From Streptomyces venezuelae (GTDB lineage: Bacteria > Actinomycetota > Actinomycetes > Streptomycetales > Streptomycetaceae): a stretch of 64,000 bases of DNA. The notes beneath the pieces were generated by a model that did no database searches, was not told the origin of the DNA, and saw only the letters and a program-made list of their open reading frames with translations. Positions 25,816-36,684 of the stretch are shown one piece after another (the stretch's first letter is position 1; each line of letters starts with the position of its first letter). Location: the NCBI RefSeq assembly GCF_008642335.1, contig NZ_CP029191.1:682001-746000 (forward strand), written 5' to 3'. A program made the position numbers and the translations under genes.

Positions 25816-26553
25816 TTAGTTGCTTGCCACCAGTTGTCTGGCCAGTTCGTCGCCCCGTGCCACCGCGGCCCGGTGGCTCTCGATCGGCTGCGCCTTGGGG
25901 CCCTTGAAGAGGATGTACGTGACGTCGGGGCCGGCGCCGCCCGTTCGCGGGTCGGGGTCGATGCCGAGCGCGCGGGCCGTGGCGTACGACGCCTCGCCGA
26001 TGAGGTCCGTGGGGCCGGTGTCGCCGACGACGGCGTAGTGGACCTTGTCCCGGTGGACGACGGCGGCGACGGTGCCGCCCGTGACGCCGTGCTCGGTGTG
26101 GTTCCAGCGGCGGCTCGGGCCGGGCACGACCACGTAGGGCAGGTTTTCCGCGTCCAGGTGGCGGCCGTCGGACTGCTGGAAGGCGGTGGCGGGCTGGAAG
26201 AGGGGGTCGGTGCGGCGGTTGCAGGCCTTGCCCGGGCGGCCGTCGCAGTCGATGTCCATGTCGGCCTTCCAGAAGACCGCGCCGCGCGTGGCGCAGACGG
26301 GGACGTCCGCGCGGGCGCCGTCGTCCGTGCGGAACTTGCCGCGTGAGACCTGCTCGCAGGACCGGGTCGCGGCGAGCAGGTCGGCGGCGCGGACCGTTCC
26401 CTCACGGACTGGCACGACCGCTGAACCCGCCGCCCCGGTGCGCGACTTGACGTCCTCTTCGGTCGGTGGCTGTGGCGCCGCGGCGGCATAACAGGCGGGG
26501 ACGAGCAGGGCGGCTCCGGCGGCGACGGCCAGGGCCGTCTGTTTCTTGCGCAC
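25816..26553 (-). CDS. secreted GH75-family chitosanase
   Basis: A 245-residue exported protein. A signal peptide (KKQTALAVAAGAALLVPACYAAAA) is followed by a short linker and a catalytic domain matching glycoside hydrolase family 75. Landmarks are AVFWKADMDIDCDGRPG, LPYVVVPGPSRRW, and VVGDTGPTDLIGEASYATARALGI, where the Asp and Glu are the likely acid/base pair by comparison with fungal chitosanases. The enzyme should cleave chitosan outside the cell. The GTG at 26553 starts the signal peptide, with AAAGG 9-10 nt upstream; the reading frame stays open far upstream without coding character. It is convergent with dhaM and divergent from the FN3 lipoprotein gene. Confidence 0.88.
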   Translation of the reverse strand: MRKKQTALAVAAGAALLVPACYAAAAPQPPTEEDVKSRTGAAGSAVVPVREGTVRAADLLAATRSCEQVSRGKFRTDDGARADVPVCATRGAVFWKADMDIDCDGRPGKACNRRTDPLFQPATAFQQSDGRHLDAENLPYVVVPGPSRRWNHTEHGVTGGTVAAVVHRDKVHYAVVGDTGPTDLIGEASYATARALGIDPDPRTGGAGPDVTYILFKGPKAQPIESHRAAVARGDELARQLVASN

Positions 26554-26746
26554 GGGGAAGGGCCTTTCGTTGGGGGACACCAGGCTCGAAAGCCACATAT
26601 GCCAATTTGTGCACCGCCGTATGCCCCTTCCGCCGATCACGGTCCGTACGGCGGACGCCCCACCCCTTGATGTGCTCTCGTCACCTGTGTCAAATAGGTC
26701 CGTACCAATGCGGTACCCATGCCGTCGAGTGGAAGGCAGCAGCACC

Positions 26747-27745
26747 GTGCGACGGATCCCCCGCCCGTCCGGCCATCCGGCCCCGATGGCCCTGCTCACC
26801 GTCATGGCCGCGACCGCCGCCGCCCTCGGCGGGTGCGCGTGGGGCGGCGGCGGTGCCGAGGACACGAACCCCCCGGCGGCGCCCCGCGGCCTCACCGTGC
26901 AGGCCGGCAGCTCCACCACCGCCCACGTCATGTGGAACCAGGCCACCGACGACACCGAGGTCACCGCGTACGAGGTGTACCGCGACGCCAAGAGGGTGAA
27001 GGAGGTGTCGGGGCAGGAGTCCATGGTGGACGTCGTCGGCCTCGAACCCTCCGCCACGTACCGCTTCACCGTCCGCGCCCGCGACGCCGAGGGCAACCTC
27101 AGCGAGGACAGCAAGCAGCTGTCGGTCACGATGCCCGCGGCGGCCGCCGCCGACCGCAAGCCCCCGTCCCGGCCGGGGCGGCTGAAGGGCGAGGCCGAGG
27201 GGAGCCGGGCGGCGATGCTCTCCTGGGGCAAGTCGTCGGACGACAAGAAGGTGGCCTCGTACGAGATCTTCCAGGGCGGCTCGAAGGTCCACAGCGTGGG
27301 CGGGAACCAGACCGCGACGCTCGTCACCGGTCTGCGGCCCGGCACCGACTACACCTTCACCGTCAAGGCGCGGGACGCCGCCGACAACTTCTCGCCCGCG
27401 AGCAGCGCGGTCCGCGTCACGACCGCGGCGGGCAAGGACTCGGGGCGCGGCACCGCGCCGACCGGGTTCCGCGCGGACACGCACCGCGCCGACGGGGCGT
27501 ACTACATCGACCTGGCGTGGACGCCGCCGCGCACCGGCGGCGCCGTGGCGGAGTACCAGATCCAGCTGGACGGGCGCACCGCCACCTCGCTCGTGTTCGG
27601 CGGGACGGTGCCGAGCGACAAGGCCGAGCACAGCTTCTACATCGGCAAGAAGGCCGGGGAGCGGCACCGGGTGCGCATCCGCCCGAAGCTGCCTGACGGG
27701 ACCTGGGGCGGCTACTCCCCCGAACGGACCGTCACCACGGGCTGA
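26747..27745 (+). CDS. lipoprotein with three fibronectin type III domains
   Basis: About 332 residues. The export signal ends in the lipobox LGGC (TAAALGGCAW), so the protein should be lipid-anchored outside the membrane. Three FN3 modules follow: one from NPPAAPRGLTV, one from KPPSRPGRLKG, and a more divergent third from APTGFRADTHRADGAYYIDLAW. The first two share the core ATDDTEVTAYEVYRD / SSDDKKVASYEIFQG pattern. FN3 modules in Streptomyces often accompany carbohydrate-active enzymes, and the chitosanase is divergently transcribed next door. The GTG at 26747 has GGAAGG 10 nt upstream; ATG at 26708 is an alternative. Its end overlaps the convergent padR gene by 34 bp. Confidence 0.85.
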   Translation: MRRIPRPSGHPAPMALLTVMAATAAALGGCAWGGGGAEDTNPPAAPRGLTVQAGSSTTAHVMWNQATDDTEVTAYEVYRDAKRVKEVSGQESMVDVVGLEPSATYRFTVRARDAEGNLSEDSKQLSVTMPAAAAADRKPPSRPGRLKGEAEGSRAAMLSWGKSSDDKKVASYEIFQGGSKVHSVGGNQTATLVTGLRPGTDYTFTVKARDAADNFSPASSAVRVTTAAGKDSGRGTAPTGFRADTHRADGAYYIDLAWTPPRTGGAVAEYQIQLDGRTATSLVFGGTVPSDKAEHSFYIGKKAGERHRVRIRPKLPDGTWGGYSPERTVTTG

Positions 27746-28296
27746 GCACGGCGTTCGCTCAGCAGAGCCGCCGCGCGCCGGCACCAGTCGCGGGACTCGC
27801 GTTCGAAGGCGAGCCCGCGCAGGCACGTCAGGTAGGGGCCGACGCGCTCGCCCGTGCGCAGGAACTCGTCCTCGTCGGCGTCGCCCCGCAGCCGCACGAG
27901 GAGTTTCTCCAGGACCTCGATCTTCGCGTCGGCGACCGCCGCCCGCTCCGTGAGCTGCTCGATCACGGGCGCGGCGGCCACGCCGTCGACGGCCTGCACC
28001 TTGACCAGCAGGTCGTCGCGGATGAAGGACGGCTTGGCGGCCCGTGCGGCGAACCGTTCCATCTCCGCGAGCCCCTCGTCGGTGACCCGGAACAGCCGCT
28101 TGTTGGGCCGCCCTTCCTGGACCACCTCGCGCCCGGCGACCAGCCCCTCCGTCTCCAGCTTGGCCAGCTCGGCGTAGAGCTGCTGGGGAAGCGCGTGCCA
28201 GAAGTTGGCCACGCCGATGTCGAAACCCTTGGCCAACTGGTATCCGCTGTACTCGCCGTCCAGCAGTGCCGCGAGCACCGCGTGCCGCAGAGCCAT
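27712..28296 (-). CDS. PadR-family transcriptional regulator
   Basis: A 194-residue protein. The N-terminal winged helix has the PadR signature MALRHAVLAALLDGEYSGYQL with FDIGVANFWHALPQQLYAELAKLETEGLV, the wing VQEGRPNKRLFRVTDEG, and a C-terminal helical (Vir_act_alpha_C-like) dimerisation region. PadR proteins are usually repressors relieved by small aromatic or cationic ligands. A nested palindrome at 28338-28373 lies between this gene and the divergent SnoaL-like gene and is the obvious operator for both. The 3' end overlaps the FN3 gene on the opposite strand. Confidence 0.92.
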   Translation of the reverse strand: MALRHAVLAALLDGEYSGYQLAKGFDIGVANFWHALPQQLYAELAKLETEGLVAGREVVQEGRPNKRLFRVTDEGLAEMERFAARAAKPSFIRDDLLVKVQAVDGVAAAPVIEQLTERAAVADAKIEVLEKLLVRLRGDADEDEFLRTGERVGPYLTCLRGLAFERESRDWCRRAAALLSERRAQPVVTVRSGE

Positions 28297-28337
28297 CCGT
28301 CGGGACCCCTTCCCTTTCGCCGTCCAGCACCCCCATC

Positions 28338-28373
28338 ATAGTCATCAACATGACTAGTCAGATTGATGACTAT
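28338..28373. promoter_or_regulatory. nested palindromic operator, probable PadR site
   Basis: Outer arms ATAGTCATCAA (28338-28348) and TTGATGACTAT (28363-28373) are perfect inverted repeats; inside them TGACTAGTCA (28351-28360) is itself palindromic. It sits 41 bp upstream of padR and at the start of the divergent SnoaL-like gene, so binding would shut off both. Confidence 0.8.
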
Positions 28374-28842
28374 GAACTTTGGGACCATGGAGGACCTCGT
28401 GGACCGGACCACTACGCATCCCACCGCCGCGCGCTTCCGCGCGCTCGTCGAGCAAGGCGATCTCGCCGGACTCGAAGAGCTGTTCACTCCGGACGTCCGG
28501 CTCTACAGCCCGGTCAAGTTCACGCCCTTCGAAGGGCGGCCGATGGTGCTCGGTCTCTTCGGCGTGCTGCTGCGCACGTTCGAGGACTTCCGGTACGTGG
28601 GTGCGTACGCCGGTGAGGCGCAGACCGGCGTCGACGGAACCGAGGCCGAGTCGAACGTGCTGCTGTTCCGCACCACCGTGAACGGCAAGGAGATCCACGG
28701 CATCGACCTATTGCACTTCGACGAGGAGGGGCGGATCAAGGAGTTCACGGTGATGGTGCGCCCGCAGTCGGCGGTCCTTGCGCTCGGGCAGGCGGTCCAC
28801 GAGGGACTCGTCGCGGCCGGCCTCGCACCCGCCCCGCGGTGA
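28372..28842 (+). CDS. SnoaL/NTF2-like protein
   Basis: About 156 residues with the cone-shaped NTF2/SnoaL fold signature: AARFRALVEQGDLAGLEELFTPDVRLYSPV, then FEGRPMVLGLFGVLLRTFEDFRYVG and a final FDEEGRIKEFTVMVRP. Family members are small isomerases, hydrolases or binding proteins with diverse substrates. The start is uncertain: ATG at 28372 falls inside the operator arm, ATG at 28387 is just after it, and TTG at 28363 is also in frame. Divergence from padR across the shared operator makes it the likely regulated target. Confidence 0.82.
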   Translation: MNFGTMEDLVDRTTTHPTAARFRALVEQGDLAGLEELFTPDVRLYSPVKFTPFEGRPMVLGLFGVLLRTFEDFRYVGAYAGEAQTGVDGTEAESNVLLFRTTVNGKEIHGIDLLHFDEEGRIKEFTVMVRPQSAVLALGQAVHEGLVAAGLAPAPR

Positions 28843-29002
28843 GGCGTCTGCGCCGGACGAAGGATTCCGTCACCTGCCCGGCGGCCGTCCGCATGCGGTC
28901 CCCGTCCGCGCCGCGTTGGCTCTTCGTCAGGTAGCACGGGCCGTTCCCCGACTCCGGCGGCGCATGGGTTGTACCGCCTCCCGTGCACCGGAGGGCAGAC
29001 TC

Positions 29003-29509
29003 ATGCGTACCACTCAGATATGCGTCCGTACCGGCCTGATCGCCACCGCCGCGTCGCTGCCGCTGCTCCTGGCCGCGCCGTCGGCGTCCGCCGCCGGTGA
29101 CCTCACCGTCACCGCCACCGGCTCCACCGTGCGCGCCACCACCGGCGCGTGCACCGACGGCGGCACGGCCTCGCTGATGAACCCGGCCAATGCCAGCTTC
29201 GCCGGAGGCCAACAGGCGGAGCTGGTCAACGGCAGCGCGACATGGCAGAACGTCGGCGCCGGCTCGTACACCGTGCTCGTCTCCTGCAAGGACGGCACGT
29301 CGGTCGGGCCGCAGACCGTCACCGTCGGCGCCGCGCCGACGACCTCCTCGACGCACGCGCCCGCGCGCGGCGTCCGCGGCGGGCTCGGTGGCGGTACGGA
29401 GGACCGGGGCACGTTGACGCTCGTCGGCGGCGGGACCCTGGTGGCCGCGGCGGCACTCGGCGGCGGCATCTGGTACCTGCGCCGTCGCGCATCGGCCGGC
29501 CGTACCTGA
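29003..29509 (+). CDS. exported surface protein with C-terminal membrane anchor
   Basis: A 168-residue protein. A signal peptide (GLIATAASLPLLLAAPSASAA) is followed by a small Thr/Gly-rich beta domain containing one pair of cysteines (ACTDG and SCKDG) that could form a disulphide. Then comes a Pro/Thr linker, ARGVRGGLGGG, and a C-terminal hydrophobic helix (LTLVGGGTLVAAAALGGGIWYL) ending in RRRASAGRT. This layout is common for Streptomyces surface proteins held by a C-terminal anchor; a canonical LPxTG is absent. GGAGGG lies 7 nt before the ATG. Function unknown. Confidence 0.8.
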   Translation: MRTTQICVRTGLIATAASLPLLLAAPSASAAGDLTVTATGSTVRATTGACTDGGTASLMNPANASFAGGQQAELVNGSATWQNVGAGSYTVLVSCKDGTSVGPQTVTVGAAPTTSSTHAPARGVRGGLGGGTEDRGTLTLVGGGTLVAAAALGGGIWYLRRRASAGRT

Positions 29510-29758
29510 CGGGCGTCAGGACCACGACCGGCACGGCGCCGCCGACACCACCACCGACTGCCGCCCATCCGCCACCACGGCGGGTGGGCGGCAGCCGCGT
29601 GCAGAGGCACCCCCGCACACGCGCCCGCGGCGTCCCTGGGGAGCGGAAGCCGAGCCACCTGATGACGGCCTTCCCACGCGGTGAGACGTTGCGCATCCGG
29701 GCCGCGCGCCCGGACCCACACAGCGCTGCGTCCGCGGCACCGGGGAGGGAGAGTCGCC

Positions 29759-30177
29759 GTGACGAAGGAATACATGGGCGTCGTCTACGCGGAGAGCGAG
29801 AAGGAGGCGGAGGAGCTGCTGCTCGCCTTCTGCGACCGCAGATCGAGGGCGTCGACACCTTCGACGACCACGCGGTCAGCATCTTCAAGCAGGTCTGCGC
29901 GCAGTACGTCGACGGCGGCGGTCTCAACATGACCTTCGGTCCGAAGCTCTCCAAGGAGCGCTACGACGACCTGTGCGGCCACTGGCGGCGGGTCGGCGGC
30001 ATCGCGGCGGGCGCCGACGACAAGGTGTTCCGCGGCTTCGACCACCTGCCCGTCGAGGACAAGGAGGAGAAGGGCAAAGGCACCACCGGGGACACGCTGG
30101 AGCGCCGCAAGAAGCAGGGCAACTTCTTCTGCACGGTGGTGAACGTCCGCTTCAACATCCACATCAACATCAGCTGA
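29759..30177 (+). pseudogene. small conserved-type protein interrupted by a one-base frameshift
   Basis: The first 28 codons from the GTG at 29759 read TKEYMGVVYAESEKEAEELL and on to LAFCDR in one frame. The rest, starting QIEGVDTFDDHAVSIFKQV and ending NVRFNIHINIS, continues in another frame. Reinserting one C at about 29842 (CGC-CAG instead of CGCAG) joins them into a single protein of about 139 residues. Codon bias is good on both sides of the break. Either the gene was recently inactivated or the base is a sequencing error. The protein is soluble and Lys/Asp-rich; no family was recognised. GAGGGAGAG upstream looks like an intact ribosome site. Confidence 0.7.
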
Positions 30178-30188
30178 GTTCCCCGATA

Positions 30189-30716
30189 TCAGCCGAGTTC
30201 CTCGATCGTCCGCGTCAGCCACTGCGTCCAGAACGTCTCCAGGTCGATCCCCGCGCGCAGCACCACATGGCGCAGCCGGTCCTCGACGGCGTCCTTGCCG
30301 GGCGGGAAGTCCCGCCTCTCGATCTCCTCGTACTCGGCCAACTGACGCCGGTGGAGGTCGAGATGGCGGTGCAGGTCCTCCTGGATGCCCTGCGTGCCGA
30401 CGACCGCGGCGGCGCGCAGGCGCAGCAGGAGGGTGTCACGCAGCGGTTTGGGGTCCTGGCTCGCGGCCGTCCAGCGGGCCAGTTCCTCGCGGCCCGCCGG
30501 CAGCACCTCGTACTCCTTCTTCTGCCCGCGCGTCACCCCTTGTCGCGGCAGGGCGCGGATGGCGCCCTCCCGCTCCAGTTTCCCCAGCTCGCGGTAGATC
30601 TGCTGGTGCGTCGCCGACCAGAAGTAGCCGATCGACTTGTCGAACCTGCGGGTCAGTTCGAGGCCGGACGAGGGCTTCTCCAGGAGGGCGGTGAGGATCG
30701 CGTGCGGCAGTGACAT
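30189..30716 (-). CDS. PadR-family regulator in operon with fadH
   Basis: A 175-residue PadR protein: MSLPHAILTALLEKPSSGLEL, then FDKSIGYFWSATHQQIYRELGKLEREGAI, wing TRGQKKEYEVLPAG, and a C-terminal helical half with ELARWTAA and QEDLHRHLDLHRRQLAEYEEIERRD. It starts 38 bp after the fadH stop on the same strand and is therefore probably co-transcribed and autoregulatory. The palindromes upstream of fadH (32796-32818, 32831-32852) are candidate binding sites. Its ligand is unknown; an acyl-CoA or fatty-acid-derived molecule would fit the context. Confidence 0.9.
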   Translation of the reverse strand: MSLPHAILTALLEKPSSGLELTRRFDKSIGYFWSATHQQIYRELGKLEREGAIRALPRQGVTRGQKKEYEVLPAGREELARWTAASQDPKPLRDTLLLRLRAAAVVGTQGIQEDLHRHLDLHRRQLAEYEEIERRDFPPGKDAVEDRLRHVVLRAGIDLETFWTQWLTRTIEELG

Positions 30717-30754
30717 GGGGCAATCCTAGGGACGGCGGCCCCTGGGGGGCCGCC

Positions 30755-32852
<2,098 letters not shown>

Positions 32853-32940
32853 CCGTTGCCTCGATGTCCGAATCCCGCCAGCCCCGCCCTCGCGCGAGAC
32901 GCAGACTGAAGACAGGAACCGAACGCTTGAGGAGAGTCCG

Positions 32941-33438
32941 ATGACGGTCTACGCGACGATCGACAGCCCGCTGGGCGAGCTGCTGCTGGTGGGCGAGGAG
33001 TCGGCCACCGCGAAGGGCGGCACCGCGCTGGTCTCGCTGTCCGTGCCGGGCCAGAAGGGCGGCGCCGTCGTCCGGGACGGCTGGGTCCGCGACGACGCGG
33101 CGTTCGACGCGGTCGCCGCGCAGCTGCGCGCCTACTTCGCCGGGAACCTCACCCACTTCGACGTCGAGTACGCCGCCGGGGCGGGCACCGAGTTCCAGCG
33201 CAAGGTCTGGGACGCCCTCGACACGGTCCCCTACGGCACCACGACCACCTACGGACGGCTCGCCGAGCGCCTCGGCCTCTCGCGCGCCGCGGTCCGCGCT
33301 CTCGGCACCGCCATCGGCCGCAACCCGCTCCTCGTCGTCCGCCCCTGCCACCGCGTCATCGGCGCCGACGGCTCCCTGACCGGGTACGCGGGCGGCCTGG
33401 AGCGCAAGCGGCTGCTGCTCGACCTTGAGGCGGCGTGA
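32941..33438 (+). CDS. ogt: methylated-DNA-protein-cysteine methyltransferase
   Basis: A 165-residue repair protein. The acceptor cysteine is in RPCHRVIGADGSLTGYAGG near residue 136. The DNA-binding helix-turn-helix (FQRKVWDALDTVPYGTTTTYGRLAERLGL) precedes it, with the arginine finger in AAVRALGTAIGRNP. It removes alkyl groups from O6-alkylguanine in a single-turnover reaction. The length and lack of an Ada metal domain fit the Ogt type. A GAGGAG site lies before the ATG. It is convergent with alkB, 3 bp apart, so two alkylation-damage genes sit end to end. Confidence 0.93.
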   Translation: MTVYATIDSPLGELLLVGEESATAKGGTALVSLSVPGQKGGAVVRDGWVRDDAAFDAVAAQLRAYFAGNLTHFDVEYAAGAGTEFQRKVWDALDTVPYGTTTTYGRLAERLGLSRAAVRALGTAIGRNPLLVVRPCHRVIGADGSLTGYAGGLERKRLLLDLEAA

Positions 33439-33441
33439 CCC

Positions 33442-34125
33442 TCACCGGCCCGCGCCCGCGCCCTCGTCCTCGGCCCCGCCGAGTCCGCTGACTCGCAGCG
33501 TGATGTTCAGTCGCCCGGTCAGCCCCAGCTCCGGCGGCGCGGTGCCGGGCAGCACCTTCGGCACCCCGTGATAGGCGAGGCGCGAGGCCCCGCCGAACAC
33601 GACCAGGTCGCCGCTGCGCAGCTCGACGTCCGTGTAGGGCTTCGTGCGCGTCTCCGTGTTGCCGAAGCGGAAGACACCCGTGTCCCCGAGGCTGAGCGAC
33701 ACCACGGCGGCCGACGACTTCTCGTCGCTGTCGCGGTGCATGCCCATCCGCGCGGTGGCGTCGTAGAAGTTGACGAGGGCGATGTCGTACGGCTCCTCGG
33801 TGGCGTGTCCGGCCGCTGCGGCAGCCTGCCGACCCAGCTCCGCGAGCCACGGCGGCATCGGTTTCACCGGTGCGCCGTCCCCGTCGACGACGGTGCGCGC
33901 GTACCCGTACGGATACCAGTGCCACCCCAGGCACACCTGTCGCGCCGTCATCGCGCCGCCGCCGGGCGTCCTGACCGTACGCAGCCCGGCGGGCGGCCGG
34001 GCCCACTCCCGGCACGCCTGCAGGAGCCGCGGCTGCGCCTCCGGTGCCAGCCAGTCGGGCAGGTGCACCGCCCCCGGGCCGAGGACGGTGCGGGCCCGCG
34101 GAAACAGCTCGTTCAGTACGGCCAC
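33442..34125 (-). CDS. alkB: alpha-ketoglutarate-dependent DNA repair dioxygenase AlkB
   Basis: About 227 residues of the Fe(II)/2-oxoglutarate dioxygenase family. The iron ligands are in MGMHRDSDE (near 128) and AYHGV (near 184), and the 2-oxoglutarate-binding arginines are in [11 protein letters not shown]. Other landmarks are [12 protein letters not shown] and [11 protein letters not shown]. It oxidatively removes methyl groups from 1-methyladenine and 3-methylcytosine. The GTG at 34125 lies inside the last codons of the phosphoketolase gene (13-bp overlap), so it may be translated from the phosphoketolase transcript. No strong separate ribosome site was seen. Confidence 0.92.
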   Translation of the reverse strand: MAVLNELFPRARTVLGPGAVHLPDWLAPEAQPRLLQACREWARPPAGLRTVRTPGGGAMTARQVCLGWHWYPYGYARTVVDGDGAPVKPMPPWLAELGRQAAAAAGHATEEPYDIALVNFYDATARMGMHRDSDEKSSAAVVSLSLGDTGVFRFGNTETRTKPYTDVELRSGDLVVFGGASRLAYHGVPKVLPGTAPPELGLTGRLNITLRVSGLGGAEDEGAGAGR

Positions 34126-36476
34126 GTCCAGTCGGCGACCTCGGGCAGGTCGACGCCGTGCTCGCGGATCCAGGCGTGGTGGCGCGTGCGGGCGTCGGCC
34201 ATCGCCTGGCGCACCGCCGTGGCGCGCACCGCCAGGCCCGGGACGCGGTCGACGACGTCCATGACGAGGCGGAACCGGTCGAGGTTGTTGCGCACGACCA
34301 TGTCGAAGGGGGTCGTGGTCGTGCCCGCCTCCGTGTAGCCGCGCACGTGCAGGTTGGCGTGGCCGGTGCGGCGGTAGGCCAGCCGGTGGATCAGCCACGG
34401 GTAGCCGTGGTACGCAAAGATCACCGGCTTGTCCCGGGTGAAGAGCGCGTCGAACTCGGAGTCCGCCATCCCGTGCGGGTGCTCCTCGCGCGGCATCAGA
34501 CGGGCGATGTCGACGACGTTGACGACCCGCACGGTGAGCTCGGGCAGGTGCTCGCGCAACAGCGCGGCGGCTGCCAGCACCTCCTGCGTGGGCACATCGC
34601 CGGCGCAGGCCAGGACCACGTCCGGGTCGCGCGTGCCCTGCTCCGTGCCCGCCCACTCCCAGACGCCGGCGCCGCGCGCGCAGTGGGCGCGGGCGTCGTC
34701 GAGGGAGAGCCAGTCGAAGGTGGGCTGCTTGCCCGCGACGACGACGTTGACGTAGTCGCGGCTGTGCAGGACGTGCTCGGTGACGGACAGCAGGGTGTTG
34801 GCGTCCGGCGGCAGATAGACGCGTACGACGTGCGGGCTCTTGTTCAGGACGTGGTCGACGAAGCCCGGGTCCTGGTGCGAGAAGCCGTTGTGGTCCTGCC
34901 GCCACACGTGTGAGGTCAGCAGGTAGTTCAGCGACGGCACGGGCGCGCGCCACGGCAGCGCGCGCGAGGTCTTCAGCCACTTGATGTGCTGGTTGACCAT
35001 CGAGTCGACGATGTGGACGAACGCTTCGTAGCAGGAGAACAGGCCGTGGCGGCCGGTGAGCGTGTACCCCTCGAGCCAGCCCTGGCAGAGGTGCTCGGAC
35101 AGGACCTCCATGACGCGGCCGTCGCGCGCGAGGTGCTCGTCCGTGTCGAGGGTGCGCTCCTGCCAGATCTTGCCGGTGACGTCGTACAGCGCGCCGAGCC
35201 GGTTGGACTCGGTCTCGTCCGGGCCCACGACCCGGAAGTCCCTGCGCTGCGCGGTGTCCGCCATGACCTGCGCGAGGAGGGCGCCCGCGATGCGGGTCGG
35301 CTCGTGCAGCGTCGTGCCCGGTTTGTCGACCGTGACGGCGAAGTGTTCGAGCGGCGGGACGGGCAGCTCGCGGGTGAGCCTGCCGCCGTTGGCGTGCGGG
35401 GTGGCGCCGAGCCTGCGCTCGCCCTCGGGGACGCAGGACACGACCTGCTCGTTCGGGCGGCCCTCGGCGTCGAAGAGCTCCTCGGGCCGGTACGAGCGCA
35501 GCCACTGCTCCAGCTGCCGCAGGTGGTCCGGGTTCTCGCGGACCCCGGACAGCGGCACCTGGTGCGCACGCCACGTGTTCTCGACGGGCTCGCCGTCCAC
35601 GGCGGCGGGGCCGGTCCAGCCCTTGGGGGTGCGCAGCACGATGACCGGCCAGGGTTCGCGGCCCTGGGCGCCGTCGCCGCTGCGGGCGGCCTCCTGGATG
35701 GTCCTGATGCGGTCGAGCGCCCGGTCCATCGCGGCGGCCATCGCCTGGTGCATCTCGTGCGGCTCGTCACCGGCGACGTAGATCGGCTGGTGTCCGTACC
35801 CCTTGAGGAGGGCGTCGAGCTCGGCCTCGGGGAGGCGGGCGAGGACGGTCGGGTTGGCGATCTTGTAGCCGTTGAGGTGCAGGATCGGCAGGACCGCGCC
35901 GTCGTGCGCGGGGTCGTGGAACTTGTTGCAGTGCCAGGAGGCCGCCAGCGGCCCCGTCTCGGCCTCGCCGTCGCCGATCACGCAGGCGACCAGGAGGTCC
36001 GGGTTGTCCAGGGCGGCTCCGTAGGCGTGCGCGAGCGAGTAGCCGAGCTCGCCGCCCTCGTGGATCGAGCCCGGGGTCTCGGGCGCCACGTGGCTGGGCA
36101 CGCCGCCGGGGAAGGAGAACTGGCGGAACAGCTTCGCCATGCCCTCCGCGTCCCGTGTGATGTCCGGGTACGTCTGCGTGTAACTGCCCTCGAGCCAGGA
36201 GTTGGCGAGCACGGCGGGTCCGCCGTGGCCCGGGCCCCACACGCACAGCGCGTCCAGGTCCCGCTCCTGGATGACGCGGTTGAGATGGGTGTGGACGAAG
36301 TTGAGACCGGGTGAGGTGCCCCAGTGCCCGAGCAGGCGCGGCTTGATGTGCTCGGGCCGCAGGGGCTCGGTCAGCAGGGCGTTGCCCATCAGGTAGATCT
36401 GGCCGACGGCCAGGTAGTTGGCGGCGCGCCAGTGGGCGTCCAGTGCCGCCAGGCGGTCCTTCGCCACGGGTGCCAC
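34113..36476 (-). CDS. xfp: phosphoketolase (xylulose-5-phosphate/fructose-6-phosphate)
   Basis: A 787-residue thiamine diphosphate enzyme of normal phosphoketolase length. Landmarks are [19 protein letters not shown], the substrate region [18 protein letters not shown], the ThDP/Mg motif [16 protein letters not shown] near 160-175, and [20 protein letters not shown]. It cleaves ketose phosphates with inorganic phosphate to acetyl phosphate and an aldose phosphate, a carbon-conserving shunt. GTG at 36476 is chosen because GAGGAGG lies 5 nt upstream, better than any start further out. alkB overlaps its 3' end. Confidence 0.95.
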   Translation of the reverse strand: MAPVAKDRLAALDAHWRAANYLAVGQIYLMGNALLTEPLRPEHIKPRLLGHWGTSPGLNFVHTHLNRVIQERDLDALCVWGPGHGGPAVLANSWLEGSYTQTYPDITRDAEGMAKLFRQFSFPGGVPSHVAPETPGSIHEGGELGYSLAHAYGAALDNPDLLVACVIGDGEAETGPLAASWHCNKFHDPAHDGAVLPILHLNGYKIANPTVLARLPEAELDALLKGYGHQPIYVAGDEPHEMHQAMAAAMDRALDRIRTIQEAARSGDGAQGREPWPVIVLRTPKGWTGPAAVDGEPVENTWRAHQVPLSGVRENPDHLRQLEQWLRSYRPEELFDAEGRPNEQVVSCVPEGERRLGATPHANGGRLTRELPVPPLEHFAVTVDKPGTTLHEPTRIAGALLAQVMADTAQRRDFRVVGPDETESNRLGALYDVTGKIWQERTLDTDEHLARDGRVMEVLSEHLCQGWLEGYTLTGRHGLFSCYEAFVHIVDSMVNQHIKWLKTSRALPWRAPVPSLNYLLTSHVWRQDHNGFSHQDPGFVDHVLNKSPHVVRVYLPPDANTLLSVTEHVLHSRDYVNVVVAGKQPTFDWLSLDDARAHCARGAGVWEWAGTEQGTRDPDVVLACAGDVPTQEVLAAAALLREHLPELTVRVVNVVDIARLMPREEHPHGMADSEFDALFTRDKPVIFAYHGYPWLIHRLAYRRTGHANLHVRGYTEAGTTTTPFDMVVRNNLDRFRLVMDVVDRVPGLAVRATAVRQAMADARTRHHAWIREHGVDLPEVADWTWPY

Positions 36477-36684
36477 AAGGTCCTCCTCGCGAGGTTCGGT
36501 GCGTACGGCTGCGGTCAGGGGTGTCCCGCGGGTTCCACGGGAACGGCAGGTCAGTCGTGCGGGGCGCCCATGGCTTCTCCGCGTCCAGCACATCAGCCGT
36601 GCGGGACGACCGCCACCGGGACCACGACGCTGCCACCGTTCGCGCGTCCGCGGGAGGGCCGAACAGGCCCCGTACGGGGAAGGC

